Origin: Lethocerus indicus
Taxonomy: Eukaryota > Arthropoda > Insecta > Hemiptera > Belostomatidae
Length of the DNA stretch: 64,000 nucleotides
Direction: 5' to 3'
NCBI GenBank assembly: GCA_019843655.1
Contig: JACDQD010000103.1
Coordinates: 248,001 to 312,000 of the forward strand
Positions 35,133-46,239 of this stretch are shown in pieces. A program made the translations under genes and the position numbers. The notes beneath the pieces are model-generated. The model saw only the letters and a program-made list of their open reading frames with translations, did no database searches and was not told the origin of the DNA. Position 1 is the stretch's first letter. Every line of letters begins with the position of its first letter.

Positions 35133-35664
35133 AAATACCTGTTTTTGGTGGTGTTTTGGGGTTGGAATACCGTAGATTTCGCGTGTTTCTGTTCCCAGAC
35201 CGGTTTCGGCCGCTCGCCGTCTTCAGTAGCGGTGTCAGTCGCACTAATTGGCACTAATTGGACGTTTTTCGGCCGTTGTCCGTTTGTCGTCTCCCCTTTT
35301 TTTTTGACCGACAAGTACAAGCGGCATTGACACAAGTCACAAGCAACAGCGCTACTGAAGACGGCGAACGGCCGACAAACCGGTCTAACGAAAGACCGAA
35401 CCACCGCCGAGAGGAGACAGAAACGCGACAAATCTACGGTATTCCAACCCCTACGGACTACAGTACGTGTGAAAGTGACAGTGGGCAGTGAGGATGCCCC
35501 CCGAAAAACATCCAAAGTGCTGACAGTGACTACTGACACAGCGCTACTGAAGATGGCGAGCGGCCGAAACCGCAGTCTAGCGAAAGACCAAACCGGCGAG
35601 AGGAGACAGAAACATCACCAACCTACAGTATATTTCAACCCCTCGCAGACCACAAAACAGGTAT
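35133..35664. repeat. Foldback element plus an additional right arm
   Basis: 35,133-35,460 is a two-arm element: ATACCTGTTTTTGGTGGTG, GGGGTTGGAATACCGTAGAT, CGCCGTCTTCAGTAGCGG, then GCGCTACTGAAGACGGCGAA, ACCGGTCTAACGAAAGACC and CCAACCCCTACGGACTACAG. 35,466-35,664 is a second right arm with its spacer (GCAGTGAGGATGCCCC, CATCCAAAGTGCTGACAGTG) ending CCTCGCAGACCACAAAACAG. The whole block from 35,112 is duplicated at 37,653-38,160. Confidence 0.85.
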
Positions 35665-37652
35665 ATTAAATTATTCGGTCTAAAAAAAGACCGAAACCAC
35701 CAGCTGGAGGAGACAGAAACGCGCGAAATCCGCAGTTTATTTTTTTAATTTATAAATTTCAAGTTTATTGTGCGGTATTTTATTTGAATGAATATGCGAT
35801 GAGACCAGAAAAACGCGAAATCTACGGCGTAAAATATTAACAAAATTCCTCAGACATAAATTAAGGAAAATGTCCAACGCATCCCACAACCTTTCAGTGC
35901 GAGAACTGGAAATACAAAAGATGTTATTGAATGAAAAGTTTGATCCTTTTGCCGAGTAAATAAATAATTTTAATTCGTCCTTCACCGAATTAATTGCCAA
36001 TAAACAACCCAATAAAAAAGCCGTTTCAGTGTTTTCTTCGTTTAATCGTTTCTTTTAAGTAGAATAATTTTTTTAAAGAATAGTTTTTTTTTTATACATT
36101 TCGTTTAGTGTTACGAAAAGGCCACGTCATGAATATTTATTTGTACGCTTTTTGAACAACAAATCGTCGCCCAAGTGAATTATTTTCAGCGGAGATTACT
36201 AAATTACTACTGAATTTCGTTTTGACGAGGAATTGTTTAAAGGAAATTGGACGAGAAATTATGTTTTTATAGATCGGTCGAAGCGTATCCCTCTGTCCGC
36301 CCCATTGTGGGCGAACATTATATTTTAATAATACGCCCATACACAGTTATTAGACGGGAATTTCTTCCACTGCATCAATATTCAACGGCCGTTAGCCGCT
36401 AATGGTGGTTGTAGTCCCGTTTTTTCCTTTTAGCACAGTAAACAATTTGTATTTTAATAGCGAAAATTGGCCGCGAAATGTTTCTTCTGCCGGCGATTTC
36501 AATTGATTCTGAAAAACGACTTATCGGTCGAAATTTTATCCGAATCCGTATTTCGATGACAGAAATGTAAAATACTATAACGGACATTGACGCAACACCG
36601 CGTTAACGGTATGATGGGCTTTATCCCAATTTTAAAATTTATCCAAGTCCCATTTCAGTAAAGTCCGTGAGGAACACCGCGTTCTGGCCCTTGTGACACG
36701 TGTACAAATGCTGTACTATAATTTTTTTTTCCCCCCCGCACGTATTTCGTGATAAAAGGAACCGACTCGGACACGCGCCACTTTTGACACAGGAGGAATT
36801 ACGAACAATAAATTTTCGTTTCAAGTCGAATCTTTCGATTTTGGTTCACGTCAACCGGAGAATCCGATTCGTATTTATGTATTTACAGCTTGGAGAATTA
36901 CAACGAGGTATTGTTCGGATCGGTTTTTTTCGAAAAATTGGGGTCGTTTCGGTGACTGAGCAACGTTCTCGAACCAGAAGAGAGTTAAGTTGTGTGTCAC
37001 GGCCGTTCGAAAGCATAACCGTCGTTATTTATTTCTTATTTTTATTCGCGTTTTATTTATTAATTTTTCTTTCCCCCTTTTGCGGTCAGAAACGGACAGA
37101 TTCGTCCCAATCTACGGCGGACGGCCGACGAGGGCGTAACGAGAATTTTTTTCACTTGTAATAACGGCTCGAAAATATTTATATCTACCGCCCATTTATA
37201 TCATGACTACGTAGCGAACAACTATAAATTATAATAAAGGCTGAAAATCGTGGAGATGGTGGCGTAAACTGTTTTTTCTTTTTACGGCGGATTAGGGGTT
37301 GGTGCAATTAAACAGTTATAATATTTTATGTAAGCCGTCACAGCCGGAACAGTAGGAAAACGTGCCACATTTTACGTTCGTCCGACAAATTCGTGGCACA
37401 ACCGGTGGGTGATGCAGCCGAAAAAACCTAGACCCGAACGGAAAACTGCATATATTGCGTTGAACTGCATATAATTTTTTTGTTCGATACGTGCACTCGA
37501 AAACCGGGGGCCTAGAGAATTATAAAACGTAATTTTCATTAAAACATATATCACTAGACGACTGTATCGTACAGAGATATATATCTAAAGTTCGCAGAAG
37601 AATTACAAAATTTTCTATACGTCGTAAACTTGCGTCTTGTGTGCATCCCCCG
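35665..37652. other. Unique DNA between duplicated foldback blocks
   Basis: A partial foldback trace (GACCGAAACCACCAGCTGG) lies at 35,690-35,730. Otherwise no repeat or gene was recognised. The 153-codon open frame at 36,700-37,161 has one hydrophobic segment but no recognisable domain. Confidence 0.4.
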
Positions 37653-38220
37653 CTGTTTTGGACGAAACCGTAAAATACCTGTTTTACCGTATTGGGGTTG
37701 GAATACCGTAGATTTCGCGCGTTTCTGTTCCCAGACCGGTTTGTCGGCCGCTCGCCGTCTTCAGTAGCGGTGTCAGTCGCTTTTGGCACTGATTGGACGT
37801 TTTTCGGCCGTTGTCCGTTTGTCGTCTCCCCTTTTTGACCGACAAGTACAAGTGGCATTGACACTTTTCAGCGACAGCGCTACCGAAGACGGCGAACGGC
37901 CGACAAAAGAGGTCTAACGAAAGACCGAACCAACGGCGAGAGGAGACAGAAACGCGACAAATCTACGGTATTCCAACCCCTACGGACTATAGCGCGTGTG
38001 AAAGTGACAGTGGGCAGTGAGGATGCCCCCGAAAAACATCCAAAGTGCTGACAGTGACTACTGACACAGCGCTACTGAAGATGGCGAGCGGCCGAAACCG
38101 GTCTAGCGAAAGACCGAACCGGCAGCGAGAGGAGACAGAAACATCACGGACCTACGGTATTCCAACCCCACAGACTACAGTACGTGTGAAAGTGACAGTG
38201 GGCAGTGAGGATGCCCAAAA
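37653..38220. repeat. Second copy of the 35.1-kb foldback block
   Basis: It starts with the same non-family sequence as at 35,112 (GCTGTTTTGGACGAAACCGT) and shares the unusual spacer GGCACTGATTGGACGTTTTT and CGTTTGTCGTCTCCCC. It also shares the following second arm (TGAAAGTGACAGTGGGCAGT, GCTGACAGTGACTACTGACA). It ends with a third partial spacer at 38,180-38,220. Confidence 0.85.
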
Positions 38221-38689
38221 AAATTCCGCCCCAAGGTCCGCAAAGGGTTGAAAATATACTGCGGTATTTCGATTTAAGAATTGTTGAAAAAATTTTAATT
38301 TCTAGTTCCACCCCACAACACCTACTAGGATAATCAAAGGGTGTTGTAAGCCAGCCTTTCGGCGACTTTGGACTGAAAACTGGTTCAATAACGTTGTTAA
38401 ATAGCGTTATTGTTGTTAGAGAATGAGTTTTTGAACTCTATAGATTGGAGCTGAGGGCCGATCAAATAATTGTCGATTGTCCTTTAGTCGGCGGCGGCCA
38501 AACGCGATCGGGACTTATTAGTCTACTTTCTCCTGGGCCGTTCTGAAAAGAGAGAACTGTGTCAACTTGAAAGTTGGACCGAGAGACTCTCGGAGAGCGT
38601 CGACCGGAGTGTCCTCCATTTGGGGGCGGCGGGGCCCCACAATCAAGTTTCTCAAACCTCGACACTATAGTCCAGTATAGTATACCTCT
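38221..38689. other. Unique DNA, no recognised gene
   Basis: No repeat terminus, exon or regulatory motif was recognised on either strand. Confidence 0.35.
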
Positions 38690-38888
38690 TTTGTTGGCGG
38701 CGTTTTCGTGTCTCCTTTTGTCTCGCCAGACCGGTTTCGGCCGTTCGCCACCTTCAGTAGCGCTGAGGAACGTCCAACCCCTACGCCACACGAAAGACGT
38801 CCAAAGTGCCGACAGTGACCAAACGCCGCGCTACCGAAGACGGCGACCGGCCGAAACCGGTCTGGCGAAAGGCCGAACCGGCGAGACA
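38690..38888. repeat. Foldback element, both arms
   Basis: TATACCTCTTTTGTTGGCGG (a variant terminus), TCTCGCCAGACCGGTTTCGG and CACCTTCAGTAGCG form the left arm. CGCTACCGAAGACGGCGACC, ACCGGTCTGGCGAAAGGCC and CCGGCGAGACAG form the right arm. Confidence 0.8.
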
Positions 38889-39095
38889 GTAGATATATTT
38901 TCAATTATACCTCTAATATGGTCTAGAGTTCATTTTCAATTTATAAGTCTGGCGGGGGTGGGGGCATAACTCTAGAGTAGAGTTTATGGCCTATCCGTAG
39001 CTCTGATTCATCCGACCGTTTCAACGCCCTCGTGCCCATCTCCCGATTTTATTACCGAATTGTATTAATTAAAATTCGATTTCATCATTTTTATT

Positions 39096-39888
39096 GTAGA
39101 TTTGTTGCGTTTCTCTATCCTCCTTTTACTGCTAGAACGGTTTCGGCTGCTCGCCACCTTCATCAGTAGCTGTGTTGGACAGTACAAGTGATGACACGGG
39201 TGACAGTGAGGATGGCCCATGAAAAACATCGAAAAGTGACTGAAGACGGCGAGCGGCCGAAACCGGTCTGGCGAAAGGCCTTAACCACCGGCGAGAGGAG
39301 ACAGAAACACGACAAATCTACGGTATTCCAATCCCTAGCGGACCACAAAACAGGTCTGTTATGTAAAATTGTCGACGAATGTAATGACAGCGCTGTGCCA
39401 AAGTGGACACAACTAATTTATTGCCGCTCGCCGTCTTCAGTAGCCGCGGTAGACGGTACAAGTGACGGTGTGACGGTGCAGTGAGGATGCCCCCATGAAA
39501 ACATCCAATTAGTGCCGACAGTGACTGACACGGCGCTACTGAAGACGGCGAGCGGCCGAAACCGGTCTAGCAGTAGACCAAACCACAAGCGAGAGGAGAC
39601 AGAAATCTACGTTATTCCACCACAATCATCTATTGTTTCGCTATGAACAGGTTTCGATCCTCAGTCCTCCGGCTCTTTTTCCGGCAGACCGACTATTTTC
39701 ACTATATTTTATTTTCAATAAATTAATAAATCCAATGGTATGAGGCCACGATGTAGAGGAATATATTATTTCATAATTTTTAAAGAATTTTTATAGAACC
39801 AGTCCCCAGATAGTATTGAGAGGAGAGACGATACTTGAGAATGGACTGTCAATAAGAAATTAAACTACTTTTTCTGGTAAATATCTCG
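39096..39888 (+). repeat. Left arm of a 3.4-kb inverted structure, containing two foldback elements
   Basis: Foldback copies at 39,096-39,355 and 39,422-39,617 plus the following sequence to 39,888 match 41,717-42,492 in reverse. The non-family part includes CCGGCAGACCGACTATTTTC-like and ACCAGTCCCCAGATAGTATT, GAGAATGGACTGTCAATAAG and AAATTAAACTACTTTTTC. The foldback copy at 39,355 ends CCACAAAACAGGTCTGTTA. Confidence 0.8.
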
Positions 39889-40308
39889 AATGTAATTCTA
39901 TATATTTATATGTACGCGATTAGGTATATAATATTAAAGCTTAACAAAGATTCGAGGGGCTAAAAAACGACGGCGAAAATGGAGCCAGGATGTGAAGATA
40001 ATTTGAACGAATTTTCACACGTCACACATACCGGAATTGTACACGTACCGGTACTTTATCGTACTTCGAAACGGTTTTCGAAAACCCGGTTTTTTTTCCC
40101 CCCCGTTACACGGACAAAATCTCAAACCACGACGACGTCGTTAGTCGGCGGGAAAGTGGCGTGCGATAAGAAATCGGTCTAAATATAACCGACGACGTGT
40201 AGATAGACGTAATTTGAAGGGGAAAAAGTGTACATAAAAACTCGGGGATTTTTTCGGGGCTTAATTCGTGCTGCGGCCGACGCTAAAAATATACTTTTCG
40301 CATTTGAT

Positions 40309-40409
40309 ATACCTGTTTTGTGGCCTGCGAGGGGTTGGAATATACTCTAGGTTCGTGATGCCCGGGGGGGTGTTGGAATACCAACCCTAGCAGACCACAA
40401 AACAGGTAT
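40309..40409. repeat. Minimal foldback element (101 bp)
   Basis: Only the outermost arm blocks remain: TATACCTGTTTTGTGGCCTG, CGAGGGGTTGGAATA, a short centre with CTAGGTTCGTGATG, then GGAATACCAACCCTAGCAG and ACCACAAAACAGGTAT. The GC-rich core, hairpin and spacer are absent. Confidence 0.85.
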
Positions 40410-41280
40410 TTTAAACTCTTGCAGTTCGTCCGAACGTTCTTCACGGGAGGTACACAATTTTCAAAATAAATCGAACTGCATTTTATACTCTGGACCTTAA
40501 CGAAGTCCAGGAAAAATGTACTTTATCGAAGAGTACGAACCGAGCATTCATGTCAAGTCTTTTAAGTAACTCGAGCCTTATTGCTAAACAGTAAATAACA
40601 TCCCTTTATTGCTACAATTTTATGACATTAATTACCACCGTCTATGGCCAAATTTCGAAAGGGCGGACGGGTAAACTTTTGGACCGAAAACCGACATTTC
40701 AAAAATACTGAAAACGGGTGAAAACCACTAAAAATCCGTCGCTATTTGAGGGCGCTAGTTATAGCGATTGTTTGGCCGGCCGTTTAATCGGGGCTTAAAC
40801 ACAGGCCGGGGGACCTTGGGGGCGTATTCCATCAGTGTTCGGCTACCGGTCGGGGAGGTTCGGAAATTTACTACCGGGAGTCGACCGACCTTGGAAAATC
40901 ACCGGTACACTAATTCAATTGCGGCCGGGGGGCCGATTTTGAATTGTAAATTCCGTTCCAACCCCAATATATCGGATAGGGCGAACAGCGGCGTTAATCA
41001 AGTGCGTGCCGAAGCGTTAAAGCAGCGCGACAGCACTTTCCGGATGATCTACGGACAGAACAACAGCACTGTACGTAAATTGTAGGCCCTGCACTTGGAG
41101 TTATACCCGATATTAAACACAGTAGGTAATTTTAAACTACTTCAACTCCAATTATACTCGTGACATTTCGTGCGGGTAGTCAACAGCTAACTGCTTTCAG
41201 TCTGAATTTTCTATTTATATTTCATTCTCTTTTTAATATTTCGAAAAACTGGTAATTCCAAAACACCCCCTGAACCGGTC

Positions 41281-41552
41281 TGTAGATTTTGTGTCTCCTC
41301 TCGCTGCCGATCTGGTCTTTTGCTAGACCCCGGTTTAGCGGCCGCTCGCCGTCTTCAGTAGCGCTGTGTCAGTAAATTTTGGATGTTCTTGGGGATTTCG
41401 TTAATCGCCTCGAGTCTGACTGACAAAACTGCCAGTAGTGACTGACACAGCGCTACTGAAGATGGCGAGCGGCCGACAAACCGGTCTGGCGAAAGACCAG
41501 ACAACCGGCGAGGGGAGAAGAGAGAAATACACGAAATCTAGGGTATTCCAAC
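41281..41552. repeat. Foldback element, both arms
   Basis: TGTAGATTTTGTGTCTCCTC, TTTTGCTAGACCCCGGTTT and CGCCGTCTTCAGTAGCGCTG are mirrored by CACAGCGCTACTGAAGATGG, ACCGGTCTGGCGAAAGACC and AATCTAGGGTATTCCAACT. The outer termini are missing. Confidence 0.8.
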
Positions 41553-41716
41553 TTGAAACGCTTCTTACTTAAAATTCTACAGAGAAAAAAAAATGTATTC
41601 GCAACGGCCGTCTCATCGCGTATTCATTCCAGTAAAATTCTTATACAATAAACTGGGGAGAAGTAAATCAAACAATAAGTTTATGAATTAAGAAATAAAC
41701 TGTAGATTTCGATTAC

Positions 41717-42492
41717 TAGACATTTACTGGAAAAAGTAGTTTAATTTCTTATTGATAGTCCATTTTCTAGTAACGGTTCTCCTCTCAATACTATCTGGGG
41801 ACTGGTTCTTTAAAATTCTTTAAAATTTATGAAATAATTTATTTAGAATTTATTACAATTGGATTTATTCATTTATTGAAATAAAACATTGTAAAAATAG
41901 CCGGTCTGCCGGAAAGAGAGCCGGAGAGGAAAACCGGGACGACTGAGGATCGAAACCTGTTCATACGGAAACGATAAATTATTGTGGTCTGCCTGTTGGG
42001 GTTGGAATAACGTAGATTTCCGTCTCCTCTCGCCGGTGGTTCGGTCATTCGCCACCGAGACCGGTTTCGGCCGCTCGCCATCTTCAGTAGCGCTGTGTCA
42101 GTCACTGTCGGCACTGATTGGATGTTTTCATGGGGCATCCTCACTGCACCGTCACACCGTCACTTGTACCGTCTACCGCGGCTACTGAAGACGGCGAGCG
42201 GCAATAAATTAGTTGTGTCCACTTTGGCACAGCGCTTTCATTACATTCGTCAATTTAACAGACCTGTTTTGTGGTCCGCTAGGGGTTGGAATACCGTAAA
42301 TTTGTTGTGCGCTGGTGTTTTGGTCTTTTGCTAGACCCCGGTTTCGGCCGGCCGCTGCGTCTTCAGTAGCGGCGTTAAACCGCCCAACGCCGCTCTAGAG
42401 ACCGGTCTAGCAAAAAAAGACCGGCGAGAGGAGACAGAGGAAAGACACGAAATCTCTAGGGTATTCCACCAACCCCTCGCAGACCACAGAAC
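41717..42492 (-). repeat. Right arm of the 3.4-kb inverted structure, containing two foldback elements
   Basis: It is the mirror of 39,096-39,888, with foldback copies at 42,001-42,205 and 42,262-42,492. It shares the CATGGGGCATCC / GGATGCCCCCATG spacer variant and the flank GTTGTGTCCACTTTGGCACA. The inner boundary is where AGTAGTTTAATTTCTTATTG stops matching beyond CATTTACTGGAAA. Confidence 0.8.
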
Positions 42493-42758
42493 TGAAATGT
42501 ATGTTGAACTGAAATATTTTGCTTTTTTCCCGTTTTTCTAACTTCGAGTTTTTGGCTTCGGTCGCGATTCAAAGGGCACGGTTGGCCCCTTTGGAGTGTT
42601 TTTCAAAGTTTAAAAGTCGCCCAGCAGAAATACGCTTGAAAACGTCTCTTAATCGGGGTCAATGTCGGGCCAGAACTGAGCGCGTTGCCCAACAAGCCAA
42701 CACCAATTCACCAACTCCAACATTTAAATTTCTCCAACAAATAAGTTCTCTTTTTTGA

Positions 42759-43100
42759 TATACCTGTGTGTGTGGTCTGCGAGGGGTTGGAATACAGTGT
42801 AGGTTCGCGATGTTTCTGTCTCCTCTCGCTGATGGTTCGGTCTTTCGCTAGACCGACGTTTCGGCCGCTCGCCATCTTCAGTAGCGCTGTTATCTTGGTC
42901 ACTGTCAGCACTTTGGATGGACAGTACATGTGAAAGTGACAGTGCAGTGCAGTGCAGTGAGGATGCCCCCAAAAAACATCCAAAGTGCTGACAGTGACAG
43001 TAACACAGCGCTACTGAAGATGGCGAGCGGCCGACAAACCGGTCTAGCAAAAGACCAAACCGGCGAGAGGAGACAGAAACATCACGAACCTACAGTATTA
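42759..43100. repeat. Foldback element, both arms
   Basis: The left terminus TATACCTGTGTGTGTGGTCT leads to CGCTAGACCGACGTTTCGG and CCATCTTCAGTAGCGCTG. The spacer has GGATGGACAGTACATGTGAA. The right arm has CAGCGCTACTGAAGATGGCG, ACCGGTCTAGCAAAAGACC and CATCACGAACCTACAGTATT. Confidence 0.85.
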
Positions 43101-43194
43101 TTATTGATTATATATTGAATTTATTACAACAATTCATGTTTAAACGAATGCATTTCAAACACCGGAGTCGACAATTGATTCTACCCGTTTTCGC

Positions 43195-43288
43195 CGCTAC
43201 TGAAGATGGCGAGCGGCCGACAAACCGCTGTCTAGCGAAAGACCTAATCGCCGGCGAGAGGAGACAGCGAACATCACGAACCTACAAA
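43195..43288 (+). repeat. Foldback family, single right arm
   Basis: GCTACTGAAGATGGCGAGCG, GCTGTCTAGCGAAAGACC and GGAGACAGCGAACATCACGA are present. The outer terminus is missing. Confidence 0.75.
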
Positions 43289-43321
43289 TAAGTTTTCTTT
43301 TTTCAGTTACATTCTCTCTTA

Positions 43322-43590
43322 TAACAGATGTACCCAAATGTAATCGACAATTTGATAAGGTGTATTTTAGTTTTGAGTAGTTTTGATTTTTTTTCTTTGA
43401 CAAAATTTGAATCGAACTGTGGGGCTGCCAAACTTTGATTATTTTTGAAATATTGTTCAATCGCGTAACGCTCCATTTGTTTACTGACCATAAACTGTCA
43501 AATGGATTTTTTTTAATAGGGTTGACGAATTTACCGCAAGATTTGTGGCGAATTCAAATCTTGCGTTAATTTTGGTACACCCCTATATGT
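43322..43590 (-). repeat. Diverged, longer mariner-type MITE
   Basis: It starts ATGTACCCAAATGTAATCGA and CAATTTGATAAGGTGTATTT, and ends TTAATTTTGGTACACCCCTA. The centre differs from the short MITEs and contains an 11-bp stem (CGCAAGATTTG at 43,535-43,545 with CAAATCTTGCG at 43,555-43,565). It could be an older subfamily or an internally rearranged copy. Confidence 0.55.
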
Positions 43591-43761
43591 TGCGACGCTA
43601 TATCTCGCTTATTCGAATTGTTTTTGCCGTAAAATAATCTTTTTATGGGCCAACGCAAAGATAATATTGAGGAATATTATGTTGAGAAATAAATTAAATA
43701 GAAATACAGGGGGGTGGGGGCTTTATAAAGCCTCTAAGGCAGCAATACAGAGAGTAATTTA

Positions 43762-44071
43762 ACATACCCGTTTTGTGGTCTGCCAGGGGTTGGAATACCG
43801 TAAATTTGTCGTGTTACTACTGTCTCCTATCGCTGGTTTGGTCTTTTGCTAGACCGGTTTTTCGGCCGCTCGCCGCATCTTCAGTAGCGCTGTGTTAGTC
43901 ACTTTGGATGTTTTCGGGCATTCTCACTACACTGTCACACTTGTACTATCCGAAAAAAAAGTCCGAAAGTCTGCCAACAGTGACTAACACCGCTACTGAA
44001 GATGGCGAACGGCCGAAACGCACGACAAACCTACGGTTATTGCAACCCCTCGGAGACCGCCAAAACAGTTA
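43762..44071. repeat. Foldback element, both arms
   Basis: The left terminus ATTTAACATACCCGTTTTGT leads to GGTTGGAATACCGTAAATTT, TTTTGCTAGACCGGTTTTTC and CATCTTCAGTAGCGCTGTG. The right arm is CACCGCTACTGAAGATGGCG then CAACCCCTCGGAGACCGCCA, with the hairpin block deleted. Confidence 0.8.
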
Positions 44072-45535
44072 TTCGCCCCCACAAAATGGAATAAAACAGA
44101 TAAACCTTGGAAAATACCTTGGTAACCTGGACTTTATAAGTAATTGACGTCACCGATGCAACTGTTGGTGCATAGTTATTAAGTCCCATTTACGGTGAGC
44201 ATAAACTTTTATTTTATTACTGACCGAAGGGGGTAATCTTTATGTACGAGTTTGACGCTCGATACAACACAGTGTGTAGAGTGTATTTCCGGATTAGGGG
44301 ATAGGAAAGCCGTTTTTTTGCCCGGTATTGGAATATATCGCAAAATAAATGAAAGAGCGGCGCATTATTGTTGCGAAACAATCCACTTGAAAGCCGGCGA
44401 TAAACAACCGGCCGATTCAGAGCAATGTAAACGTAACGTTACACCGACTACTTATCAGCTATATATCTCGTGTCGCGTTATTATATATATATATATCTAC
44501 ACGCCGCAGAGTTTGTCCGCATTATTGTTGTCTGTAGGGAAAACTTTCGAAGCGAAGGACGCTCTTTTCCAACAAAAAAAAAGCAGCGGAGAACGAATTT
44601 CCGCACGACTCGAGTGTCTGGAAAAGCCGAGAGTTTTCGAGATTCGATAGGAAAGGGCGGTTTGTGGAAGGGACAAGAGAATTCGTCCTATCTCAGGGAC
44701 GAAGTACTGGATCCGATTAGGGGATTATTTACGGGGGAAATGGAGCTTTCGTGCCGATAAATAATTACTGTATTTTCGACGAGGACGAAAAGCTTCGGCG
44801 AAGGCGCCGAAATTGACTTCGGAAATGGACTTTGCATAAAATAACTCGACGGGGCGCACAAATCAAGCGCAAATATTGAATACGAGGTATTTAATCGATT
44901 GTCAAACGTTAATTACCGGTAACTTAAGTCCGTGCGAGACATCGCTAAATCTCGGTCCGATAATTGGATGGGAAAATCGACCTTTGCTGAACAAAGTATC
45001 GCTTCACTGAGAGCCGGCTTAATTTCGACCACAAATAGACCGGCTGAGAAACTTGTAAAACGGCAACAAGTTTTCCCCGAACGGAGGGGGGGTGGAAAAA
45101 AGAAAATTCCCAGGAATGCGAATAGCATCTTTATTTCTAGCCATGGCTGGATTCCAGGAGGCTAGATCCAGAACTGGGGAACGAAAATATTGACTGCATT
45201 ACTCTTACTGCACTCGGGTTTTATTTTATTTTATTTTTTTGCAATTTATTCTCCCTTCCCCCCCGTCGCATTTCTGAACTAATCGGAAACGAGAAAAACG
45301 AGTTTTTCCACAGCGAAAATTCGCGAGGTGAATCGGTCAGATTAAGCGATAACACGGACAATAGATCCGGAAAACATAAATTTGTTGCACGTAATTGCAT
45401 GGAATTACATTGATCGGTCAGTTTTATTGGATAAGACCTGGAGATCTTCTGTGGCCCGGATGTGGCACGTCCAAAGTGCCAATTGTCAAGAGAGAAAATG
45501 TCGATTAACAGAATACCTCCCAACCCAGGGAGGCC
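44072..45535. other. Unique DNA, no gene recognised
   Basis: A TA run lies at 44,484-44,497. Two overlapping open frames (44,252-44,650 and 44,470-44,760) show no known domain and cross the TA run, so they are not accepted as genes. Confidence 0.4.
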
Positions 45536-45900
45536 CGAAAAACATACAAAGTGACCGCTACTGAAGACGGCGAGCGGCAGAAACCGGTCTGGCGGAAGAA
45601 CGATGAATGACGATCGTACTGCGGTGTTTGTCCGTGTCTCCTGTTAAATGTGTTTTTGGAGGATTTTCTGTCGTTTTATTCGAGTTGACGGGGGAATTTT
45701 TGGGGCGGCCGATTTTTCCCCATTTTGGGGAAAAAATGGATGACGGAAGACAACAAACGGAGGACAACCGGTGCGTTGAGGGTGCCCCAAAAAAAAAAGA
45801 AAAAAAAGTGACTATACCGCTACTGAAGACGGCGAGCGGCCGAAACCGGTCTGGCGGAAGACCGAACCGGCGAGATAGAGAAACAGGAAATCTACTGTAG
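45536..45900 (+). repeat. Two foldback right-arm fragments separated by unique DNA
   Basis: 45,536-45,602 carries CGCTACTGAAGACGGCGAGC and ACCGGTCTGGCGGAAGA. 45,818-45,900 repeats CCGCTACTGAAGACGGCGAG and CCGGTCTGGCGGAAGACC. Both share the GCGGAAGA variant of the hairpin loop, so one probably derives from the other. Confidence 0.75.
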
Positions 45901-46239
45901 TTTATAACGATGACCGTACGATAAATTGGACGATGTTTTTAAGCCTTTAAACGGACGGACAGAAGACGGGACTGAAAAAAATTGATAGCCCGAAAAATGG
46001 TCAGCCCCAACCCCCATCCACCCCCCCCCCCCTCTCATCATCCGCTTTCATTTTCGAGTCTGAGTGGAAGTAATGAAAGTGGAACTGATGACGCGAATAA
46101 ATCATATCGCCGCCGCCAACAACAAACTGAACCGCCGCTAACCGCCATCTGGTCACGACAGATGTCAACTTCAACACACAGACACAGACACACATAATAT
46201 CACATAACGAATATACACATATCACCTGCCCAAATGAAC

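Larger units (their letters stand above)
39889..41716. other. Central spacer of the inverted structure
   Basis: Mostly unique. It contains the 101-bp mini foldback (40,309-40,409) and a normal foldback element (41,281-41,552). The 105-codon open frame at 40,768-41,085 has no recognised domain. Confidence 0.45.

Noticed and set aside
36700..37161. 153-codon plus-strand frame with a hydrophobic segment
   Set aside because: No domain was recognised. The hydrophobic part is encoded by T-rich sequence, and chance is sufficient at this length in 64 kb.
38060..38140. Hammerhead-ribozyme-like signature in foldback arms (CTGAAGA, a GGC/GCC stem, then GAAAC)
   Set aside because: The CUGANGA and GAAA boxes are present, but stem II has an extra base before it. 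After the GGTCT/AGACC hairpin there is no U-H cleavage site or closing stem I, so the full fold is not satisfied.
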